Counted from the first letter of the stretch, positions 1 through 5,919 are shown. The stretch is DNA of 6,152 nt from M3007 sp046155725 (GCA_046155725.1 JBJXFT010000020.1:1-6152), one strand, 5' to 3'. Notes: generated by a model from the sequence alone, not told the origin. Numbers and translations are program-made.

Positions 1-327
1 ACGGTGACGGACAGCCGGGGCTGCACGGCCACCACGGAGGTGACAGTGCAGTTCATGGTCGGCACGGGAGAGGCAGCAGAAGGACATGCCTTGCTGATGT
101 ACCCCAACCCTGCGGCGGACTGGCTGAAAATCGTACTGCCGGGCAATGCGGATGGCGAATGGCAGGCGGAACTGGCCGACGCATCGGGGCGGGTAGTGCT
201 GCGGGAATCGCTGCCGGGCGGCGGCGGCTACACGCTGGACTTGCGGGACATTCCCGGCGGGGCGTACACGGTGACGCTGAGGACGGATGGAAGGGTGCTA
301 TTCGTGGGGAAGTTGGTGAAAAAGTGA
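1..327 (+). CDS. C-terminal end of a secreted protein with type IX secretion sorting domain (partial)
   Basis: The reading frame is open from the first base, so the gene starts upstream of the window; 108 codons are visible. Residues 1-18 (TVTDSRGCTATTEVTVQF) look like the last strand of an SprB/PKD-like extracellular repeat, which typically ends 'TVTDxxGCTAT'. After a short linker, residues about 31-108 form a Por/T9SS type A sorting domain: the hallmark YPNPA (34-38), a central SGRVV segment, the D-I-PGGAYTVTL strand, and the terminal FVGKLVKK. In this family the domain directs an exported protein through the type IX secretion system, after which it is removed or anchored to the cell surface. 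The function of the passenger cannot be told from this fragment; a large adhesin or enzyme is typical. Codons are strongly GC-biased compared with dapB and the caspase gene. I see no clear terminator in the 111-nt gap before dapB. Confidence in the sorting domain is high. Confidence 0.9.
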   Translation, partial: TVTDSRGCTATTEVTVQFMVGTGEAAEGHALLMYPNPAADWLKIVLPGNADGEWQAELADASGRVVLRESLPGGGGYTLDLRDIPGGAYTVTLRTDGRVLFVGKLVKK

Positions 328-385
328 CGCTATTTTCAGTTTGCGCGATGACGACACTTGGCCCCAAATTTTGTTGCCAAAGAAG

Positions 386-414
386 TTAGCCAGCAAAATG
401 CCTTGCTATCTTTG
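386..414 (+). promoter_or_regulatory. Candidate Bacteroidota-type promoter of dapB
   Basis: TATCTTTG at 407-414 matches the Bacteroidota -7 consensus TAnnTTTG in every position. A weak -33 element, TTAG (386-389), lies 17 nt upstream. Transcription would begin near 420, leaving a leader of about 20 nt before the dapB ATG at 439. This fits a gene transcribed separately from the T9SS cargo gene upstream. It is a sequence match only. Confidence 0.5.
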
Positions 415-438
415 CCAAGAAGTGTTTAATGCCATCAC

Positions 439-1158
439 ATGAAAATAGGGATAATCGGCTACGGAAAAATGGGCAAAGCGATAGCAGAACTCGCTGAAAG
501 CCAAGGCATCGAAATCGCCTGGCGCATTCGCCGCGACGATGTACCAAGCCTCACGCCTACGCTCCTGCGCCAAGCCGATGTGGCCATCGAGTTCACGCGC
601 CCAGAGGCTGCGTTCGACAATGTGATGCTTTGCCTCCAAGCAGGCTTGCCCGTAGTGAGCGGCACCACCGGGTGGCTCGACAGGCTTCCCGAAGCGAAAA
701 AATTTTGCCTCGAAACCGGCGGCGCCATGCTTTGGGCTTCCAACTTCAGCGTAGGGGTCAACCTCTTTTTTGCCCTCAACCGTCGCCTCGCCCAGCTCAT
801 GTCCGCCCGGCCAGAGTACGCCGCCGCCCTCACCGAAACCCACCACATCCACAAACTTGACGCGCCCAGCGGCACCGCCCTCACCCTCGCCAACGAAATC
901 ATGGGAAATGCCGAACGCTACACAGGCTGGTCGCTTGTGCCCAACCCGCCCGCCTCTGGCCAACTGCCCATCACGGCCATCCGCGAAGGCGAAGTGCCTG
1001 GCACCCACCTCGTGCAGTGGCAAAGTGCGGTAGACGAGATCAGCATCCAGCATCGGGCGCACTCTCGCGCCGGGTTTGCCGGTGGGGCTTTGCTGGCTGC
1101 GCAATGGATTGTGGGCAAGCGCGGCGTTTTTGAAATGGCCGATGTGTTGGGGCTTTGA
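439..1158 (+). CDS. dapB: 4-hydroxy-tetrahydrodipicolinate reductase
   Basis: DapB reduces the 4-hydroxy-tetrahydrodipicolinate made by DapA to tetrahydrodipicolinate with NAD(P)H, in the cytoplasmic pathway to meso-diaminopimelate and lysine. The 239-residue protein starts at an ATG followed at once by the first Rossmann strand (MKIGIIGYGKMG; glycines 7, 9 and 12). Further family marks are EFTRPEA (51-57), VSGTTGW (73-79), SNFSVGVN (101-108) and the signature ETHHIHKLDAPSGTA (133-147). In that signature His135 and Lys139 correspond to the catalytic pair, and the DAPSGTA loop binds substrate. The C-terminal IREGEVPGTH and HRAHSRAGFAGGAL segments are also typical. The length is somewhat below the roughly 270 residues of E. 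coli DapB, as is usual in Bacteroidota. No Shine-Dalgarno sequence precedes the start. No other lysine gene is in the window, so dapB appears to stand alone here. Confidence 0.97.
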   Translation: MKIGIIGYGKMGKAIAELAESQGIEIAWRIRRDDVPSLTPTLLRQADVAIEFTRPEAAFDNVMLCLQAGLPVVSGTTGWLDRLPEAKKFCLETGGAMLWASNFSVGVNLFFALNRRLAQLMSARPEYAAALTETHHIHKLDAPSGTALTLANEIMGNAERYTGWSLVPNPPASGQLPITAIREGEVPGTHLVQWQSAVDEISIQHRAHSRAGFAGGALLAAQWIVGKRGVFEMADVLGL

Positions 1159-1466
1159 GGCGTTTTTGCCGGCTTGGGTTCGGGCGTTTGCGAAGCCTCT
1201 CTCCTCGGCAAAAGGCTTTATGAAAATTGTAACAGGGTTTTTTTAATAATTTCAAGTCGTTGAAAATCAAAAATTTAAAACCCAAAACAGTCGTTTGAAA
1301 CTGCAAAGTCGAAACGCGCACAACGCGACTGGCACAATATTAGGTTTCCAAAATTGTTCTTGCGTCACTTTTAATCCGCCTCGGCAACCTACTCGAACTA
1401 AAACTTTTCACCGATGCTTGAACCCGCTCTTCAGAGCGTGTTTAATCAATTCTGACCCACACTTGC
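1159..1466. other. Intergenic region without a gene
   Basis: No convincing gene lies between dapB and the promoter of the next gene. Small inverted repeats are present: TTTTGCCG (1164-1171) pairs with CGGCAAAA (1206-1213) around an inner GCTT/AAGC pair (1172-1175 with 1193-1196). A short hairpin CGCTCT-TC-AGAGCG (1425-1438) gains three further pairs beyond one mismatch (1421-1423 with 1440-1442). A run of seven T at about 1237-1243 has no stable stem directly before it, so I do not call a dapB terminator. The middle (about 1225-1320) is A/T-rich. Nothing resembling a tRNA or other known RNA family was recognised. Confidence 0.5.
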
Positions 1467-1494
1467 TTGCACCCTTCGTTTACCCGCATTTTTG
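1467..1494 (+). promoter_or_regulatory. Candidate promoter of the MORN-caspase gene
   Basis: TTG (1467-1469) and CATTTTTG (1487-1494) are 17 nt apart and match TTG-N17-23-TAnnTTTG except for the first base of the -7 element. Transcription would start near 1500, about 20 nt before the ATG at 1521. This spacing supports the ATG rather than the in-frame TTG at 1467, which would itself be part of the -33 element. Sequence match only. Confidence 0.4.
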
Positions 1495-1520
1495 CAAAAA
1501 CATTCAAAATTCGTCAAACA

Positions 1521-3212
1521 ATGAAGGGGCTTAATCTCTTTTTCCGCCTGTCTTTGTCAGCAATTTTGCTGGCCGCAACCACTCACCAAACTGCCGCGCA
1601 ATGCATCAGCGGCAACTGCCAAAACGGCACTGGCACCTACCGCTACTCCGGCGAATCGAAGTACACGGGCCAGTTTCAAAACAGCCTCCGCCACGGCAAG
1701 GGCAAAATGACCTATGCAGACGGGAGCACCTACGAAGGTCCCTTCAGCTACGGCAAAAAACACGGCGACGGAGGTGCCATCGCCTACATCAATGGCGACA
1801 AATACTTCGGTCAGTGGGCCAACGAATACCCCAATGGCAAAGGGAAGTACACGTTCAAAACTGGAGAACGCTACGAAGGCGCCTTTGTAAACGGCGAGTT
1901 CGACGGACAAGGCACCATGCGCTACACCGACGGCGCTTACTACACCGGCGGCTGGAAAAAAAGTAAAAAGCATGGCACCGGCACGCTCGTCAGCACAGGA
2001 GGCGAGCAAAAAAGCGGCACTTGGAGCCAAGGAAAATTAGTGAACAAACCCGCCGGTGCTCCCAACCGCAACGAAACCGCTACTGCTTCTGCGCCGAGCA
2101 ACAAACCGCCCGCCAATAAGCCATCTGCACCCACCAGCACTATCAAACCCAACCCGGCCAAGCCTGACGTGGCCGGCCTGCGCAATTGCGGCGTCTCTTA
2201 TTGCCGAAGCGGGCAAGGCTTCTACGACTACCCCGATGGCTCGCGCTGGGTAGGCGAATTCAAAGACGGATACCCCAACGGGCGCGGTGTGTGCCACTAC
2301 GCCAACGGCGACCGCTACGAAGGGGAATGGGCGAACAACACGCCCTACGGCGAGGGAATCATGTACTTTGCCACAGGCCGGGTGTATGGCGCGGTATGGG
2401 TGAATGGCTCGCCCGTCAAAGAGCTTGACTCTGACGAATCGGTACCCAGCGAGCCAGTGCGCACCGACCAAAACCAAGGCGTGAAAATCTGGGCTGTGGT
2501 GGTCGGCGTAGGAAAATACACCGCCATGCCCTCGCTCAAATTCACCGACGACGACGCTTTCCGATTCTACTCCCACCTCAAAAGCCCTGAAGGCGGTGCA
2601 TTGCCCGACAACCAGATAGATATCCTCGTGGACGAGGGCGCTACCCGCGAAAACATCCTCAAAACCATGCGCAACCTCTTTTTGAAAGCCGACGAAAACG
2701 ATGTGGTAATGTTCTATTTCAGTGGCCACGGTTTGGAAGGCTGCTTTCTCCCGGTGGATTTCGACGGCTACAACAACAAACTCCGCCACGAGGAAATCCG
2801 CCAAATCTTGAAGCAAAGCAAGGCCAAGCACAAACTCTGCATCGCCGACGCTTGCCACAGCGGTACGCTTGATTACAGTGGGGCGTTGGCCTCCAAAGGC
2901 CCGGCCCCCGTGTCGCTCCAGCGTTTTTACCAAGCCTTTGAAGATGCCGACGGCGGCATCGCGCTGCTCATGTCCTCCAAGCCCGAAGAGCTTTCGCTCG
3001 AAGACCACGGCTTGCGCCAAGGCGTGTTCACTTACTATGTGTTGCGCGGCATGAAAGGTGCTGCCGATTCCAACGGCGACTATATCGTGAGCATCAAAGA
3101 ACTTTACACCTACGTCTACTCCAAAGTGCGCGACTACACCGCCGGGGTGCAAACGCCAGTGCTCACGGGCGATTACGACAATGCGATGCCTGTGTCGCTG
3201 CGCCGGAGTTAA
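1521..3212 (+). CDS. Exported MORN-repeat / caspase-like (peptidase C14) protein
   Basis: The 563-residue protein begins with a Sec signal peptide: MKGLNLFFR, a hydrophobic core to about residue 19, and a likely cut near AAQ (25-27). A first MORN block (about 28-172) has YxGxW/F motifs starting at Y48, Y71, Y95, Y118 and Y141, with a degenerate one at K164, at 23-24-residue spacing. A Pro/Asn/Lys/Thr-rich linker (about 176-216) leads to a second block with motifs at W243, Y266 and Y289. Both blocks open with C-x4-C-x2-G-x-G (C28/C33 and C223/C228). Residues about 320-560 form a caspase-like fold: KIWAVVVGVGKY, catalytic His403 in FSGHG and Cys445 in DACHSG. The Asp443 position suggests a basic P1 preference as in metacaspases (inference). 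An EF-hand-like loop spans 516-527. The ATG at 1521 was chosen because it puts the signal peptide at the N-terminus; an in-frame TTG at 1467 would add 18 non-signal residues. Export argues for a periplasmic or surface role. The substrate is unknown. Confidence 0.9.
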   Translation: MKGLNLFFRLSLSAILLAATTHQTAAQCISGNCQNGTGTYRYSGESKYTGQFQNSLRHGKGKMTYADGSTYEGPFSYGKKHGDGGAIAYINGDKYFGQWANEYPNGKGKYTFKTGERYEGAFVNGEFDGQGTMRYTDGAYYTGGWKKSKKHGTGTLVSTGGEQKSGTWSQGKLVNKPAGAPNRNETATASAPSNKPPANKPSAPTSTIKPNPAKPDVAGLRNCGVSYCRSGQGFYDYPDGSRWVGEFKDGYPNGRGVCHYANGDRYEGEWANNTPYGEGIMYFATGRVYGAVWVNGSPVKELDSDESVPSEPVRTDQNQGVKIWAVVVGVGKYTAMPSLKFTDDDAFRFYSHLKSPEGGALPDNQIDILVDEGATRENILKTMRNLFLKADENDVVMFYFSGHGLEGCFLPVDFDGYNNKLRHEEIRQILKQSKAKHKLCIADACHSGTLDYSGALASKGPAPVSLQRFYQAFEDADGGIALLMSSKPEELSLEDHGLRQGVFTYYVLRGMKGAADSNGDYIVSIKELYTYVYSKVRDYTAGVQTPVLTGDYDNAMPVSLRRS

Positions 3213-3275
3213 AAGAAAACGCAGGTAGGAAGAAAACAACGAGCGGCTTGCGGCGCATTTTATGCCCACAACTTG

Positions 3276-3319
3276 ATGGAGGGATTTCGTGCCAAGGCAC
3301 GAAATCCCTCCATTTTTTT
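3276..3319 (+). terminator. Perfect 18-bp hairpin with T-run: intrinsic terminator or dispersed palindromic repeat
   Basis: Arms 3276-3293 and 3296-3313 are perfectly complementary over 18 bp with only AA between them. The right arm runs into seven T (3313-3319). It lies 63 nt after the MORN-caspase stop codon, a natural place for a + strand terminator. The stem is longer than most intrinsic terminators need, so it may also be a mobile or REP-like palindrome (see findings). The minus side has no T-run, so termination would work on the + strand only. Confidence 0.7.
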
Positions 3320-3424
3320 GGTTCAATGCCAGTTGGGAGAAAAGCCTATTTTTACGGCAGACCTGATTCGGCATCGCGGTTGCCGGACGAAAAGAAACTC
3401 AAAAAGAGTTTGCGGAAGGATAGG

Positions 3425-3516
3425 CAAAAAAATGAGGCAGTGCCACCACAGCACTACCTCAGCCCTAACCAAATAAAACCAAATTATTCTTTCGCTTGAT
3501 TGCTTTTGTATCCTTG
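3425..3516 (-). ncRNA. Candidate small RNA on the minus strand, family unknown
   Basis: This is a hypothesis built from flanking signals. A minus-strand promoter match (3522-3554) is followed by about 90 nt without a start codon leading to a reading frame, then by a directional terminator (3426-3461). The predicted RNA would carry an unstructured A/U-rich 5' half containing two tandem copies of AUUUGGUU (complements of 3477-3484 and 3467-3474), then the terminator hairpin. I do not recognise it as tmRNA, SRP RNA, 6S RNA or any riboswitch. The start is approximate. RNA evidence would be needed to establish it. Confidence 0.3.
3426..3461 (-). terminator. Minus-strand intrinsic terminator
   Basis: Read on the minus strand, 3461-3451 and 3443-3433 form an 11-pair stem with a 7-nt loop, followed by seven T (complement of A 3426-3432). 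The one non-Watson-Crick position (3438 with 3456) is a G-U wobble in minus-strand RNA but a C-A mismatch in plus-strand RNA. The plus side has no T-run. Direction is therefore clear, although no minus-strand protein gene lies upstream of it. Confidence 0.6.
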
Positions 3517-3521
3517 TGCCT

Positions 3522-3554
3522 CAAAGGTAAAACTGCTTTGTGTCAATTTTACAA
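3522..3554 (-). promoter_or_regulatory. Candidate minus-strand promoter
   Basis: On the minus strand TACCTTTG (3529-3522) is a full match to TAnnTTTG, with TTG (3554-3552) 22 nt upstream. Transcription would run leftward from about 3516, away from the peptidase gene and toward the minus-strand terminator at 3426-3461. Such matches can occur by chance in A/T-rich DNA; the paired terminator makes it more credible. Confidence 0.35.
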
Positions 3555-3564
3555 CAAGAGGCAA

Positions 3565-3584
3565 AAAATTTTTTAAAAAATTTT
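3565..3584. repeat. A/T-tract palindrome
   Basis: The 20-bp sequence A4-T6-A6-T4 is a perfect palindrome made only of A and T tracts. Phased A-tracts of this kind usually bend DNA. It lies beyond the candidate minus-strand promoter and about 140 nt before the peptidase start, so it could act as an UP-like element or a protein-binding site. Its function is not shown by the sequence. Confidence 0.4.
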
Positions 3585-3619
3585 GTCCAATGCCTTTACT
3601 CTTTTCCTAAAACAAAGAC

Positions 3620-3643
3620 TTTTCAAAAACACGATTTTGAAAA
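3620..3643. repeat. Short inverted repeat upstream of the M28 peptidase gene
   Basis: TTTTCAAAA (3620-3628) and TTTTGAAAA (3635-3643) are exact inverted copies separated by 6 nt, giving a possible weak hairpin or dimeric operator about 80 nt before the peptidase ATG. I found no good TAnnTTTG promoter between here and the start; TAAATTTC (3648-3655) and TAATTTTA (3704-3711) are one-mismatch matches without a proper -33 element. Confidence 0.3.
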
Positions 3644-3723
3644 ATAATAAATTTCAAAACCATGTTGCAAATCAACCACATTTCAAACCCTGTTTTAAGA
3701 ACATAATTTTATTAGTAGCGAAC

Positions 3724-5136
3724 ATGAAAAATTGCTTGTCGAAATCTCTCTGGAAAACCAATGCCCTCCTCACCCTTTATTTCATTTTTACACTAACCCT
3801 TGCATCGTCCGCTCAAACCAGAGAACAGGCAGTGGATGCTGCTTTCGTTGACCGTATCTATGACCAAAGCCTTACTGACGGGCGCTGCTACCCTTGGCTC
3901 GAACACCTTAGCCTGCGCATCGGCCACCGCCTGAGCGGAAGCCTCGGCGCAGAGAAAGCTGTGAACTGGGCCAAGACGATGCTTGACACATTGGGCTTGG
4001 ATTCTGTGTGGCTTCAGCCCTGCATGGTGCCACACTGGGTACGAGGCGATTACGAAAACGTGACCGCAACTTTTAGCAGGGGGAGCCTCAAACTAAACGC
4101 ATTGGCACTCGGCGGCTCGGTGAGCGGCAAATTGGAAGCCGAAGTAGTGGAAATCAAAACTTGGGAACAACTTGACCAGCTTGGCGAGGCAGCCATAAAA
4201 GGAAAAATCGTTTTTTACAACCGCCCGATGGACCCGACCAAAATTCGCACTTTCGAAGCCTACGGAGGCTGTGTTGACCAGCGCGTGGGCGGAGCCTCTC
4301 GGGCTGCCAAATACGGCGCGGTCGCAGTGCTCGTGCGCTCCATGACGCTCCGGCTCGACGATTTTCCCCACACAGGAACGATGCGCTATGATTCCGCCTA
4401 CCCGCTCATTCCTGCTGCCGCAATCAGCACCGTGGCTGCCTCCAATTTGGAGTACATGATTGAAAATGAGAGCGACCTGCGTGTTTCCATTTTGCTCACT
4501 TGCAAGACTTTGCCCGATGCGCCTTCCTTCAACGTCATCGGCGAGATACGCGGCTCGGAACGCCCCAACGACATCATCTTGGTAGGCGGCCACTTGGACA
4601 GTTGGGATGTGGGCCACGGCGCACACGACGACGGTGCCGGCGTGGTGCAAAGCATGGACGTGCTGCGCGTGCTCAAAAGCCTTGGCTACCGACCGCGCCA
4701 CACCATCCGATGCGTGCTGTTTATGAACGAGGAAAACGGGCTGCGCGGCGGGCAGGCTTACGCCAAGGAAGTGGAGCGCAAAGGTGAATACCCGCTCGCG
4801 TCCATTGAAAGCGATGCGGGCGGATTCACCCCCAGGGGTTTTTCTTTTGAGGGGAATGAAGCCGTTTTTGGAAAGTTTTTGGAAAAAGTGAAGGCCTTTG
4901 AGCCGCTTTTTGAACCTTACGGACTCAAATTTACGAAAGGCGGATCGGGCGCGGACATTAGTCCACTTAAGGGATTCAACGGTTTGCTGAGTGGTTATTT
5001 GCCCGATTCGCAACGTTACTTCGACTACCACCACGCTGCATCCGATACGTTCGACAAGGTAAACAAACGCGAACTCGAGCTGGGCACAGCGAGCATGGCC
5101 GCGCTCGTTTACTTAATAGACAAGTACGGATTGTAA
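3724..5136 (+). CDS. Exported M28 family metallopeptidase, carboxypeptidase Q-like
   Basis: The family consists of dizinc exopeptidases that release amino acids from peptides or dipeptides. The 470-residue protein has an N-terminal signal peptide (basic start, hydrophobic 14-27, probable cut after SSAQ, 28-31). A PA-type insert lies at about 110-260 (GKIVFYNRP, GGASRAAKYGAVAVLVRS). The M28 catalytic domain follows, with metal and catalytic residues all present: His290 in GGHLDSWD, Asp302 in AHDDG, Glu336-Glu337 in NEENG, Asp364 in ESDAG, and His436 or His437 in FDYHH. GGSGADISPL (406-415) and FDYHHAASDTFD (433-444) closely resemble mammalian carboxypeptidase Q, which is also about 470 residues long. 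The ATG at 3724 was chosen because the signal peptide begins there; the in-frame TTG at 3583 would add 47 residues of A/T-rich leader. Expected location is periplasm or outside the cell. No T9SS sorting domain is present. It may share a transcript with the response regulator downstream. Confidence 0.93.
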   Translation: MKNCLSKSLWKTNALLTLYFIFTLTLASSAQTREQAVDAAFVDRIYDQSLTDGRCYPWLEHLSLRIGHRLSGSLGAEKAVNWAKTMLDTLGLDSVWLQPCMVPHWVRGDYENVTATFSRGSLKLNALALGGSVSGKLEAEVVEIKTWEQLDQLGEAAIKGKIVFYNRPMDPTKIRTFEAYGGCVDQRVGGASRAAKYGAVAVLVRSMTLRLDDFPHTGTMRYDSAYPLIPAAAISTVAASNLEYMIENESDLRVSILLTCKTLPDAPSFNVIGEIRGSERPNDIILVGGHLDSWDVGHGAHDDGAGVVQSMDVLRVLKSLGYRPRHTIRCVLFMNEENGLRGGQAYAKEVERKGEYPLASIESDAGGFTPRGFSFEGNEAVFGKFLEKVKAFEPLFEPYGLKFTKGGSGADISPLKGFNGLLSGYLPDSQRYFDYHHAASDTFDKVNKRELELGTASMAALVYLIDKYGL

Positions 5137-5145
5137 GGCTTACAA
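5131..5145. repeat. Small palindrome over the peptidase stop codon
   Basis: TTGTAAG and CTTACAA flank a single G and overlap the TAA stop codon (5134-5136). A competing pairing, GGCTT with AAGCC (5137-5148), is also possible. No T-run follows, so this is not an intrinsic terminator. It could be an operator or a small mRNA hairpin between the peptidase and regulator genes, or chance. Confidence 0.25.
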
Positions 5146-5202
5146 GCCCCGTCAAATACTGAACCGGCGGATTTGGAAACCTGCTACACCATTCTCCATG
5201 AT

Positions 5203-5859
5203 ATGCTACGCATTGCCCTTTCTGACGATCAAGAACTTTTCATAGAAAGCCTGTGTGCCCTTTTTGCCCATGCTGCCGGCGAGATAGAAGTTATCTGGAC
5301 GGCAAGGAGCGGCGAAGAAACCCTTGATAAAGTACGCAAACAACAGCCTGACGTGTTGGTGCTCGACTATTTTTTCAAAGGAAAAACCCTCGATGGCGGC
5401 GAAACTTGCCGGTTGATCACCCAAGAATTTCAGAACCTCGGCGTATTGCTGCTCAGCGTGAGCTGCGAAATGACCGTCATCCGCGATGCATTGCAAAAAG
5501 GTGCGCGGGGGTATGCCTCTAAGGATATCAGCAAAGGCGAGTTGCTGCGTGGCATCCGTGCCGTAGCGCAAGGAGAGTATTTCCTTGACCAAACGGCACT
5601 GGGCGAAACCATCCAGTTCATCACGTCGGCGCAGCCCCTGTCGCAACCAAAACTTCCCAAATCCCTCCTTACCCCACGCGAACTCGACGTGGCACAGCCT
5701 TATGCAAAAGGAAAATCAGTACGCGAAATTGCTGAATCGCTCTTTATCAGCGAGGATACGGTGGAAAGCCACATCAAAAACATCCGTTCCAAAACGGGAG
5801 CGACCAGCCGTTACGAAGCAGGCGAATGGCTGAAGAAAAACGACCTCTGGCTGGATTAA
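5203..5859 (+). CDS. Two-component response regulator, NarL/FixJ (LuxR-type HTH) family
   Basis: The 218-residue protein is a cytoplasmic transcription regulator activated by phosphotransfer from a histidine kinase. The receiver domain (about 1-122) has the acidic pair Asp8-Asp9, the phospho-acceptor Asp55 in VLDY, the switch Ser85 and the conserved Lys107 in YASKD. The C-terminal LuxR-type helix-turn-helix (about 155-215) shows LTPRE, EIAESLFIS and TVESHIKNIRSKTG. The usual 'DDH' is DDQ here, and the first HTH helix reads DVAQPYAKG where families normally have a hydrophobic E-V-L-x-L-x-A pattern. The ATG at 5203 was chosen because receiver strand 1 (LRIALSDD) follows directly; the in-frame TTG at 5173 would add ten atypical residues. 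It starts 66 nt after the M28 peptidase, with no terminator between, so co-transcription is plausible. No partner kinase is in the window and the target genes are unknown. Confidence 0.92.
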   Translation: MLRIALSDDQELFIESLCALFAHAAGEIEVIWTARSGEETLDKVRKQQPDVLVLDYFFKGKTLDGGETCRLITQEFQNLGVLLLSVSCEMTVIRDALQKGARGYASKDISKGELLRGIRAVAQGEYFLDQTALGETIQFITSAQPLSQPKLPKSLLTPRELDVAQPYAKGKSVREIAESLFISEDTVESHIKNIRSKTGATSRYEAGEWLKKNDLWLD

Positions 5860-5887
5860 AACGGACAAGCCCAAAGTTCAAAAAAAG

Positions 5888-5919
5888 AAAGCCCAAGGCA
5901 CTTTTGCCTTGGGCTTTTT
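5888..5919 (+). terminator. Intrinsic terminator after the response regulator
   Basis: AAAGCCCAAGGCA (5888-5900) and TGCCTTGGGCTTT (5905-5917) form a perfect 13-bp stem with a 4-nt loop, and the T-run extends to 5919. It begins 28 nt after the regulator's stop codon. An A-rich stretch on the left side (5878-5890) could also let it stop minus-strand transcription. Confidence 0.88.

Noticed and set aside
406..1104. Minus-strand open frame covering dapB
   Set aside because: Shadow of dapB; the + strand frame carries every DapB signature.
1164..1213. Inverted repeat after dapB as a terminator
   Set aside because: The 8-bp arms are about 35 nt apart and no T-run follows the right arm; the T-run at 1237-1243 is not adjacent to a stem.
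1599..1604. Lipoprotein cleavage at Cys28 of the MORN-caspase
   Set aside because: The residues before the Cys are A-A-Q; a lipobox needs a small residue (Gly, Ala or Ser) at -1, so ordinary signal peptidase I cleavage is more likely. Cys28 is better explained as part of the repeated C-x4-C cap.
1521..3212. Caspase gene as part of an antiphage or cell-death defence system
   Set aside because: The protein has a clear signal peptide, and the window has no gasdermin, STAND NTPase, cyclase, TPR-CHAT or CRISPR partner.
2037..3374. Long open frame on the minus strand across the caspase gene (445 codons)
   Set aside because: It mirrors the caspase reading frame, has no recognisable motif, and runs through the hairpin at 3276-3313. 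Codon bias of the real gene explains the lack of stops.
3248..3499. Small + strand open frame (83 codons) in the gap after the caspase gene
   Set aside because: It reads straight through the 18-bp palindrome and the minus-strand terminator stem, has no domain signal and lacks a credible start context.
4093..5034. Minus-strand open frame across the M28 peptidase gene
   Set aside because: It is antisense to a gene whose catalytic motifs are all intact and shows no domain features of its own.
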